Positions 7,354 to 13,450 of a stretch of 13,450 nt of DNA are shown here, piece after piece (positions within the stretch are counted from its first letter, which is position 1; every line of letters starts with the position of its first letter). This DNA is from an uncultured Thermomicrobiales bacterium (lineage in GTDB: Bacteria; Chloroflexota; Chloroflexia; Thermomicrobiales; UBA6265). A model generated the notes under the pieces. The model searched no databases. It saw only the letters and a list, made by a program, of their open reading frames with translations, and was not told where the DNA came from. The stretch covers positions 1 to 13,450 of the forward strand of contig CADCWK010000003.1 of NCBI GenBank assembly GCA_902806375.1, in the 5' to 3' direction. The position numbers were made by a program, and so were the translations under genes.

Positions 7354-7390
7354 GGCGGGGCGCTACCCGGAACCCGGGTGGCGCCCCGCC
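7354..7390 (+). terminator. Strong hairpin downstream of P4
   Basis: A 10-bp perfect GC stem (7354-7363 with 7381-7390) continues through one U-G pair into six more pairs around a 3-nt loop, followed by CGTCTTTCG. This is the strongest terminator-like structure of the window. It lies about 150 nt after the P4 stop and 58 nt after the end of the relic, so it fits a transcript that once ended after the full A-B-C gene. Confidence 0.7.
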
Positions 7391-7504
7391 CGTCTTTCGT
7401 GTGATCGACATGATGCGGCCGTGGCGGGGGCGATCCGACCCTTCCGTGATGGCCAGCCATCTCTATCCTGACCACCGGTGGAGCGGATGGAATGGGGAGC
7501 GACG

Positions 7505-8839
7505 ATGAGGTCACGTGAGACGGTCGGGACAGACAATCGAACCGGCGTTGGCTGGACTGGTCTGCGGCGGCAGCTCGCGCTGGCCGTCGTGCTTGGGTCG
7601 CTGGTGTCCTGGGCGCCGGCCGGGGCGCAGTCGGACGCGGACGCCGGGCGCTACGTCAGCCCCTCCTTTGGCTACACGCTGGCCTGGGATACCGACGACT
7701 GGGTCGTCGCCGACGAGCGCGAACCGACCGGCCAGTCCACCCGCGACTTCCTCCGCCTGACGACCAACGACGCCGACCGTGAGGGGCTGGTCTCCGGCAT
7801 CGTCTTCGTCGAGGGCACCGACCAGGACTGGTCCGACCCGGACGACTGCGTCCGCACCCTGGCCCGCGAGATCGATGTCCGGCCCAGCAGGGACGAGCCG
7901 ATCGAGGACCCGGACACCGGGGACGCCTACGAGACCAGTGGTGACGACCGGTCGGCCGCGGCGTATGTCCGGGTCAGCGAGGATGAGGACGGCGAGGAGC
8001 TTCGGCAGGCGGCGATGTTCGAGTGCCGGGCTGATCCCGACAGCGACCTGGTCGTCGCGTTCACCCACGTCAGTGCCTACGTCGATGGCTACTTCGACCT
8101 CGCCTACCCCGCCTTCGAGGCCCTGGTCGACTCCCTCGTCCTGCCCGGCGGTGAACCCGGCGAGGGTGACGGAACGGCTGCCAACGCCGACGAGGAGACG
8201 GACCAGGGGGACGGCGGGAAGCCAGGTCCGGGTCCGGGCCAGAACGACGAACCGGTCGCCAGTGACGACGGCGCGCCAGTGGACGGCGACGGGCCGGCGG
8301 GGAGTGAGGAACCGGACATCGCCCCGAGCGACGACCCGGACCCCGCGCCGAGCGAGGAACCGGAACCTGCGAGCGGTGATCCGACGGAATTCGTTGCCGA
8401 CGAGTTCGGGGTCTCGCTGACGTGGGACGAGGCGACCTGGGCCTTCGAGGGGGAGGAGCGCGGCGACGGCTACGCGGCCGTCCGGCTGAGCTCGGAGCTG
8501 CTGACGACCGCGGTCGTGCCGTACGTCAGCGGCGACGGCAGCGTCACGACCTGCCTCGACAACTACGTCGCGATCCTGAACGAGCGCGGCGCCGGGACGG
8601 CCAGTGTCGTCATCAGGCCCGATGGCCAACAGGACATCACCGTGAGCGAGGACGGGACGCAGCTCCAGGCCTATGTCGCCTACACCGACAAGGACGTCCC
8701 TTTCATCAGTCTGATCGTCTGTTACTCGCTGGGTGCGACGGACGTCCTCGCGATCGAGTTCACCGGCCCGGCCACCGAGATCCGTGGGCCCGAGGCGACG
8801 GAACAGATCGAGGGGTTGCTGGCGGGCCTGCGCTACTAG
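7505..8839 (+). CDS. P5: secreted two-domain (B-C) acidic protein, unknown function
   Basis: A 444-residue product. ATG 7505 follows GGGGAG by 5 nt. The signal peptide ends near 'WAPAGAQ' (about residue 42). Domain B (about 44-214) opens 'DADAGRYVSPSFGYTLAW', the most diverged version of the B opening, and has 'DDCVRTLAREI', 'SGDDRSAAAY' and 'MFECRADPDSD'. The linker (about 215-293) is rich in Gly, Pro, Asp and Glu, with 'PSDDPDPAPSEEPEP' segments, and so differs from the Thr/Ala/Ser linkers of P3 and P4. Domain C (about 294-444) opens 'TEFVADEFGVSLTW', lacking the usual S-P, and has 'TTCLDNYVAIL' and 'LIVCYSLG'. It has the same architecture as P3. There are four cysteines, two per domain, and no anchor. 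Stop is TAG. Confidence 0.87.
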   Translation: MRSRETVGTDNRTGVGWTGLRRQLALAVVLGSLVSWAPAGAQSDADAGRYVSPSFGYTLAWDTDDWVVADEREPTGQSTRDFLRLTTNDADREGLVSGIVFVEGTDQDWSDPDDCVRTLAREIDVRPSRDEPIEDPDTGDAYETSGDDRSAAAYVRVSEDEDGEELRQAAMFECRADPDSDLVVAFTHVSAYVDGYFDLAYPAFEALVDSLVLPGGEPGEGDGTAANADEETDQGDGGKPGPGPGQNDEPVASDDGAPVDGDGPAGSEEPDIAPSDDPDPAPSEEPEPASGDPTEFVADEFGVSLTWDEATWAFEGEERGDGYAAVRLSSELLTTAVVPYVSGDGSVTTCLDNYVAILNERGAGTASVVIRPDGQQDITVSEDGTQLQAYVAYTDKDVPFISLIVCYSLGATDVLAIEFTGPATEIRGPEATEQIEGLLAGLRY

Positions 8840-8987
8840 TGGTCCAGGACGACGGCGACTCGCTCTGAGTCCGGGCGCCGGAGGGTATGCTCCTGTCTGC
8901 GACGCGGGCCGATACGGCGAGCCGGCATCGGAGCGACGTCGCGCGGATCCGTCCCGGCACGATGAGCGACAGGCAGGAGACCGTACG

Positions 8988-10190
8988 ATGGGGACCAGGG
9001 TGGGACGAGAGATGGGACGCTGGATCCGGCACACCGCCAACCGGTCCGCCCTCTCCCTGCGGTGGGTCACCGTGGCCCTGCTGCTCGTGACGTCGCTGCT
9101 GGCGACCGGCCCGGTCACCGCCCAGGCCGAGGGGCAGTACCAGGGCATGGCCGATGGCCTGGAGTGGTCGGTCCGCTGGGATACGTCCGACTGGGAGGAG
9201 ACGGGGACCGGCGACGCCGCCGATCTCGTCCTGACCGGTGGGGCGTCGACGGTCTCGTTCCTGGCCGACGTGCTCTACGGGGGCGATGCGTCCGATTGCG
9301 TCGACGGGGAGCTGGCCAACGCCATCGGGACCTCCAGCGTCGAGGACAGCCAGCCGTTGGAGGAGAGCGACATCGACCTCGGCGAGCGGGACGGCGATGG
9401 CCGCGCCTGGGCCGGGTATGCGCTCACCAGCCTCGATGAGAACGGCGACGAGCAGACGTTCGCGACGACGGTGCTCTGCCAGACCATTACCGATGGGGAA
9501 TCCGTCCTGATCGTCTACCATCTCGTCCCGCTGGCCGACCTGCCGGACGACGCGGATGCCGTCGCGGATCTGGTCGCCGGCATCGTGATCGGTGAGGGGG
9601 ACGGGCCCGAGCCGACCGCCGAACCGGACGACGAGGTGGGTATCGGTGCCGACGAGGATGCCGGGACCTACGTCAGCCCGAGCTACGGCTACTCGCTCAG
9701 CTGGGATCCCGGCGACTGGGTCGTCGAGACGGACGAGACGATCCGGTCGCTCGACCGCGACCGGCTGGAGCTGTTCGCCACTGATGGCTCGACCCAGGTC
9801 TTCTACGAGGGCTCGACGGAGTGGGACGGCGACCTCGATGCCTGCGTCGACGGCCTGATCGACGAGGTCGTGACCGACGCGAACAGCGACGACCCCATCG
9901 AGCTGGCCACCGGCACGACCGTCAGCGAGATCACCGAGATCGACGACCCGCTGACCGGGGACGCCTTCGCATCCGGCGACGGGGTCGCGTCGGCTGGATA
10001 CAGCTTCAACCTGGCGTTCGAGGACGGCACCGACCAGGACCAGTTCGTCATCGTCGACTGCGTCGTCCTCGATGAGGAGACCGGTCTGCTCCTCGGTGTC
10101 AGCCAGATCGGCCTGGCAGACGACCTCGGGGAGGACGTCCGGCTGCGCGTCGTCGATGTCACCGAGACGGTCCGCTACGCGGGCGAGTAG
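8988..10190 (+). CDS. P6: secreted two-domain (A-B) acidic protein, unknown function
   Basis: A 400-residue product. ATG 8988 follows AGGAGA by 7 nt; an in-frame ATG at 9012 is a less likely start. The signal peptide has a long basic start and ends near 'PVTAQAEGQ' (about residue 47). Domain A (about 48-205) opens 'GLEWSVRWDTSDW' and has 'SDCVDGEL' and 'TVLCQTIT'. A short linker (about 206-221) is followed by domain B (222-400), which opens 'DEDAGTYVSPSYGYSLSW' and has 'DACVDGLIDEV' and 'IVDCVVLDEE'. This B copy carries about 16 extra residues ahead of 'DPLTGDAFASGDG' and lacks the 'DDDRSxAAY' form of the motif, so it is diverged. No C domain or C relic follows; the next gene is convergent, 95 bp away. 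Stop is TAG. Confidence 0.87.
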   Translation: MGTRVGREMGRWIRHTANRSALSLRWVTVALLLVTSLLATGPVTAQAEGQYQGMADGLEWSVRWDTSDWEETGTGDAADLVLTGGASTVSFLADVLYGGDASDCVDGELANAIGTSSVEDSQPLEESDIDLGERDGDGRAWAGYALTSLDENGDEQTFATTVLCQTITDGESVLIVYHLVPLADLPDDADAVADLVAGIVIGEGDGPEPTAEPDDEVGIGADEDAGTYVSPSYGYSLSWDPGDWVVETDETIRSLDRDRLELFATDGSTQVFYEGSTEWDGDLDACVDGLIDEVVTDANSDDPIELATGTTVSEITEIDDPLTGDAFASGDGVASAGYSFNLAFEDGTDQDQFVIVDCVVLDEETGLLLGVSQIGLADDLGEDVRLRVVDVTETVRYAGE

Positions 10191-10285
10191 CCCCGGATCC
10201 GCGCCTCGATGTCGCGCCCGCTGGATCGCGTCGGTCGGGAATGGCCGGGGTCCGGGCCGGGGCAGCGACTCACGGACGACTCACG

Positions 10286-11392
10286 CTACTCCCACCGCGC
10301 GATCAGTTCCTCCGCCGGGCGTCGCGGCCGGCGCGACGGGTCGCGAGCGGCGTAACCGACCGGGAAGAAGGCGTGTGGCTCCAGCGCCGGGTCCAGCCCG
10401 AGCGTCGCGACGATCAGCTCCGGGCAGAACAGCGGCGCGCACATCCAGCCCGCGTCCAGCCCGTCGGCGTAGAGCGACAGCAGGAAGTTCTGGGCGGCGG
10501 CCCCGAGGCTCTGGGTCGCCATCGTCCCCTCCGCCAGCTGCCGGTCCGGGTCGGGGTAGACGTGCGTGTCGGGCAGATAGCGGCAGAGCAGGACCAGCAG
10601 CGGCGGCGTGACCAGCCGGTCGCGGCTGTTCCGGACCCGCCGCTCGATCTCGACCGGGTCCTGGCTGTCCAGCGCCAGCTGCGCCCGCCATGTCGCGGAC
10701 ATCGCCTCCGCCAGCTCGGCTCGCCGCTCGCGGGATTCCAACACGACGAACCGCCACGGCTGCGTGCCGTGGGGTGACGGCGCCCAGCCCGCCGCCTCGA
10801 CCGCCCGGACGATGATGTCCCGTGGGACCGGATCGGGCCGGAACGACCGGACCGACCGGCGCCCCCGGACGATCCCGGTCAGGTCGGTCGGGCGTCGCGC
10901 CGCCACGTCGCCGGCGGGGGCACTATCGTTGCCGTCGCTGGCCGACCACCTCGAGCCCTGTCCCGGCTGCAGCCAGATCTGCGGAGACCGTTCGAGGTCG
11001 TGGGCGGCGTACTGCGGGTACTTGTCCCGCAGCGCGTCGGTGGCCGCCCTGTGCCCCGGTTCGCCCGGCTCCACCAGCGTCGCCCCACCCCGGACGGTTG
11101 CCCAGGCCAGCCGTCCCCAGTCCTCGTCGTCGTCGCTCACCAGCAGCGTCGCGGTCGGGTCGGCCAGGATGTTCCGCACCCGGGTCAGTTCGCGGACCGG
11201 GACACCCTTGGCCTTGTCGTCCAGCGCCACGACGATGGCAGGGTCGCCGTCGGCCCGGGTGACGACATCGTAGACGCACGGCACCGCCGACGGTCGCCCG
11301 GTGGCGCTGCTCGTGATGAGCGTGCCGAAGCGGCGGGCGGCGATGAACCGGAGGGCGTCAGGCAGCGCGTCGCCGTCGGTGGACTCAATCAT
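10286..11392 (-). CDS. Fusion of PPOX split-barrel domain and FbiB-like nitroreductase
   Basis: A 368-residue product starting at ATG 11392. Residues about 10-140 look like a PPOX/pyridoxamine-oxidase-like split barrel of the F420-associated Rv0121 type ('FIAARRFGTLITSSATGRPS', 'VPCVYDVV', then 'RVRNILADPTATLLV'). Residues about 173-350 are a nitroreductase: 'GRRSVRSFRPDPVP' (FMN-binding Arg cluster), 'AGWAPSPHGTQPWRFVVLES', 'GTMATQSLGAAAQNFLLSLY' and 'GLDAGWMCAPLFCPE'. This closely resembles the C-terminal domain of FbiB, which in actinobacteria reduces dehydro-F420-0 during coenzyme F420 maturation. Here it is joined to a PPOX domain instead of the gamma-glutamyl ligase. Cytoplasmic; no signal peptide. 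I infer a role in F420 biosynthesis or F420/FMN-dependent reduction. Stop is TAG, facing the convergent P6. Confidence 0.83.
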   Translation of the reverse strand: MIESTDGDALPDALRFIAARRFGTLITSSATGRPSAVPCVYDVVTRADGDPAIVVALDDKAKGVPVRELTRVRNILADPTATLLVSDDDEDWGRLAWATVRGGATLVEPGEPGHRAATDALRDKYPQYAAHDLERSPQIWLQPGQGSRWSASDGNDSAPAGDVAARRPTDLTGIVRGRRSVRSFRPDPVPRDIIVRAVEAAGWAPSPHGTQPWRFVVLESRERRAELAEAMSATWRAQLALDSQDPVEIERRVRNSRDRLVTPPLLVLLCRYLPDTHVYPDPDRQLAEGTMATQSLGAAAQNFLLSLYADGLDAGWMCAPLFCPELIVATLGLDPALEPHAFFPVGYAARDPSRRPRRPAEELIARWE

Positions 11393-11435
11393 CGTACACG
11401 TGAGGCTTTCTCGTGGTTGCGGGAGAGACGGTCGA

Positions 11436-11610
11436 GTAGGGGCGATCCCTTGCGGTCGCCCGGCCGCCGCAGCGGCCATCGCCCTGCGGGGCGATAACCG
11501 TCGGCGCAGGGTCGAGACTTGTCATATCAACCAGTTCCGCCCCGGACCACCGGGACCGCTGCGCGGTATGGCGCCTGACGGCGCGGGCGACCGCAAGGGA
11601 TCGCCCCTAC
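11436..11610. mobile_element. 175-bp MITE-like element with 27-bp perfect terminal inverted repeats
   Basis: Bases 11436-11462 and 11584-11610 are exact reverse complements over 27 bp, beginning GTAGGGGCGATCCCTTGCGG. The 121-bp interior encodes nothing convincing but holds further hairpins: 11462-11467 with 11472-11477, and 11478-11484 with 11489-11495. It lies between two minus-strand genes, in the likely leader of the PPOX/nitroreductase gene. No transposase is present, so it would be a non-autonomous element. Target-site duplication is unclear (only GA on both sides). As RNA it would form one long hairpin and may stop transcription coming from the solute-binding protein gene. Confidence 0.6.
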
Positions 11611-11672
11611 GAACACCCGACCCTCCATCGAACGCATGGTGTGCTTCCTTTTTTCTTCCGCCAGGTAGGGGG

Positions 11673-13238
11673 CTACGCGCCCAGCGTGACCGGCAGGATG
11701 TACTCGTCCGGCCGCGGCTGCCAGCCCGTCAGGCCCGTGCTGACGCCGTAGAGGGCGGTCACGTTCCAGAGGAAGATGGCTGGCGGGTTGTCGTGCATGA
11801 CCTGCCCGATCTCCCGGAACCGCTCGGCCCGGCTCTCCGGGTCGTTGTCCGTCCCGGCGGCGGCGATCATCGCGTCCATGTCCGTGTCGCTGAACAGCGA
11901 CAGGAAGCCGCCCGTCGTGAACATCAGATTGAACAGCGACTGCGGGTCGAAGACCGGCCGCCACGTCACGAGCCGGGCCTCGGCGTCCTCGTCCTTCCAG
12001 CCCTCGTTGAACGTGGCCTGGTCGACGACCTCGACCGTCGTCCGGATACCGACCGCCCCGAGCTGGGCGGCGATCGCTTCGGCGACGTCACTGCTCGATC
12101 CGGCGGTGACCTGGAGTTGCGCCGACACGCCCGTGTCCAGCTCCGCCTCCTCGAGGATCTGCTCGGCGAGCGCCGGGTCATAGGCGTAGGGCGCCAGGTC
12201 CGGGTCGTAGCCGAGGCTCTCCGGGGCCAGCAGCGTGGCCAGGCGCTGACCCCGCCCGCCGAGCAGCGACTGGATGATGCCGTCGACGTCGACCGCGTGG
12301 TTGGCGGCCCGGCGGAGGGCGGCATTCGCCCACGGCTGCGCCGCGTTGATCAGCCGGACGAACGCGATCCCCGCGACCGGCGATGCCAGCACTGTCGCGA
12401 CACCGCTCCCGTCGACGCTCGCGACCTGGTCCTGCGGGACATTCCGGACGATGTCGGCGCTCCCCGCCAGCAAGTCCGACACCCGCGTGCTCGCCTCGCT
12501 GCCGAACCGGAACGTGACGTTGGTCGCCAGAGGGCCGCCCTTGGCCGCCGGCTGGTAGTCCGGGTTGGCCTCCAGCGTCACCTGCTGGCCGCGGTCCCAG
12601 GCGACGAAGCGGTACGGCCCCGTCCCGATCGGCACGCTGGCGCCGAACTCGTTGTCCGGGTCGGCGACGTAGTCCGGCGGCAGCATCCCGAGGTAGACCG
12701 CGACCTGCCCGAGCAGCGCCGGGGCAGGCTGCGACAGGTGGAACCGGACCGTCCGGGCGTCGACCTCCTCCACGCGGGTGATGGCCGAGAAATCGGCGGC
12801 CACCTGTGACGCGGTCTCCGGGTCCTGCATGTGGGCGACGGTCGCGACGACCGAGCGGCTGTCGAACGGCTCGCCGTTGTGGAACATCACCCCGGTCCGG
12901 AGCCGGAACTCGATCGTGACGTCGTCCGGCTGGCTGAACGACTCCGCGAGGAGCGGCTGGATCGACCCGTCCGCCGCCCGGACGACGAGCGTGTCGTAGA
13001 CCGAGTGGACGATCGACCAGCCGTCGATATCGTAGGTCCGGACCGGATCGAGGACGGGCGGCTCGCTGGCGAGGATGATCGTCATCGACTCACGGATCGG
13101 CGCGGCAGGCGTCGCGCCTGGCGTCCCGGTCTGGGCGGCGGCCGGGCCGGTCAGCGATCCGGCCAGTGGCAGGGCGCCGAGGGCAGCCCCGGCCTGGACG
13201 ATGGCGCGGCGGGAGAGGGTCGTCGTTTCGGTCGTCAC
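11673..13238 (-). CDS. ABC transporter solute-binding protein, family 5 (peptide/nickel/opine type)
   Basis: A 521-residue product starting at GTG 13238 with AGGAG 7 nt upstream. The N-terminus has a twin-arginine-like signal ('LSRRAIVQAGAALGALPLAG', Arg 10 and 11), cut near 'PAAAQ' (about residue 36). There is no lipobox Cys, so it is probably soluble or released. Family marks are 'LLAESFSQPDD' and 'IEFRLRTGVMFHNGEPF' (about 109-125), and 'GTGPYRFVAWDRGQQVTLEA' (205 on) followed by 'NPDYQP'. These are standard for the extracytoplasmic receptors of oligopeptide, dipeptide, nickel and related uptake systems. The substrate cannot be read from sequence. No permease or ATPase gene is in the window; they may lie upstream, beyond the right edge. 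A paralogue ends 78 bp upstream. Stop is TAG. Confidence 0.92.
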   Translation of the reverse strand: MTTETTTLSRRAIVQAGAALGALPLAGSLTGPAAAQTGTPGATPAAPIRESMTIILASEPPVLDPVRTYDIDGWSIVHSVYDTLVVRAADGSIQPLLAESFSQPDDVTIEFRLRTGVMFHNGEPFDSRSVVATVAHMQDPETASQVAADFSAITRVEEVDARTVRFHLSQPAPALLGQVAVYLGMLPPDYVADPDNEFGASVPIGTGPYRFVAWDRGQQVTLEANPDYQPAAKGGPLATNVTFRFGSEASTRVSDLLAGSADIVRNVPQDQVASVDGSGVATVLASPVAGIAFVRLINAAQPWANAALRRAANHAVDVDGIIQSLLGGRGQRLATLLAPESLGYDPDLAPYAYDPALAEQILEEAELDTGVSAQLQVTAGSSSDVAEAIAAQLGAVGIRTTVEVVDQATFNEGWKDEDAEARLVTWRPVFDPQSLFNLMFTTGGFLSLFSDTDMDAMIAAAGTDNDPESRAERFREIGQVMHDNPPAIFLWNVTALYGVSTGLTGWQPRPDEYILPVTLGA

Positions 13239-13316
13239 GGGGAACTCCTGGTCGCCGGTCGGGCGACGGTGTGGCAGACGGGCAGGGGCGTGGGTTGGGC
13301 ATGGATCGGGGACGGA

Positions 13317-13450
13317 TCAGCGGCGCACGGGCAGGATGTAGGCATCCGGGCGGGGTTGCCAGCCCGTGACGGCGTTCGCGACGCCGTAGCGGGCGGTCAG
13401 GGTGTAGAGGAAGATCGCCGGGGCGTCGTCATGGAGCAGGGCGCCGAGCT
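13317..13450 (-). CDS. Second family-5 solute-binding protein, C-terminal end only
   Basis: The last 43 residues of a gene entering from the right edge and ending with TGA. Its ending, 'AIFLYTLTARYGVANAVTGW' followed by 'QPRPDAYILPV', parallels 'AIFLWNVTALYGVSTGLTGW' followed by 'QPRPDEYILPV' in the neighbouring solute-binding protein. The two are therefore tandem paralogues on the same strand with a 78-bp gap. The rest of the protein, and its signal peptide, lie outside the window. Confidence 0.85.
   Translation of the reverse strand, partial: LGALLHDDAPAIFLYTLTARYGVANAVTGWQPRPDAYILPVRR

Noticed and set aside
6240..9148. Long minus-strand open frames of 424 and 545 codons opposite P4, P5 and the start of P6
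   Set aside because: Same shadow effect of Asp/Glu-rich genes. The plus-strand proteins have conserved paralogues, ribosome sites and signal peptides; these do not.
10191..10285. Possible terminator between P6 and the convergent nitroreductase gene
   Set aside because: Only distant GCCCCGG/CCGGGGC pairing and short direct repeats are present; no compact stable hairpin could be drawn.
11301..12809. 502-codon plus-strand open frame opposite the nitroreductase start and the solute-binding protein
   Set aside because: It runs across the inverted-repeat element and antisense to two genes with clear family motifs; Arg/Val/Asp-rich shadow composition.
1..13450. CRISPR arrays, tRNA or rRNA genes
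   Set aside because: No regularly spaced repeats with unique spacers, and no cloverleaf or rRNA signature was seen on either strand.

Overview
The window is high-GC bacterial DNA. GC-ending codons, Ala/Asp/Glu-rich secreted proteins with 'ATPEA/GTPAA'-style linkers, a Tat-type family-5 solute-binding protein and an FbiB-like F420-associated nitroreductase together suggest a Chloroflexota bacterium of the Thermomicrobia type. That assignment is an inference from style and gene content, not a database match.

Layout. (1) Positions 2-160: the 3' end of a small plastocyanin-type cupredoxin, followed by a perfect palindrome. (2) Positions 418-10190: six plus-strand genes, called P1 to P6 here, for paralogous, acidic, signal-peptide-bearing proteins of unknown function. 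They are built from three related but distinguishable domain types (A, B, C) that always occur in the order A-B-C and are joined by low-complexity Asp/Glu/Thr/Ser linkers: P1 = A-B-C, P2 = B, P3 = B-C, P4 = A-B plus a C relic behind a stop codon, P5 = B-C, P6 = A-B. Each of the 12 domains has exactly two cysteines at equivalent places. The genes are separated by 150-310 bp gaps, some with hairpins, so they look like separate transcription units rather than one operon. (3) Positions 4902-5501: a minus-strand cytoplasmic hypothetical gene that splits the array three and three. (4) Positions 10286-13450, minus strand: a fused PPOX split-barrel/nitroreductase protein, a 175-bp element with 27-bp perfect terminal inverted repeats, a family-5 ABC solute-binding protein, and the 3' end of a second, paralogous solute-binding protein.

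How it may work together. The cupredoxin, P1-P6 and the solute-binding proteins are all predicted to act outside the cytoplasmic membrane, but nothing in the sequence ties them to one pathway. The array itself is the most interesting part: a locally expanded, modular, disulfide-rich secreted family with signs of duplication, domain loss and decay. Other notable signals are two palindromes at 220-255 and 4833-4862 that share a core and differ only by compensatory base changes, the inverted-repeat element at 11436-11610, and a strong preference for TAG stop codons.
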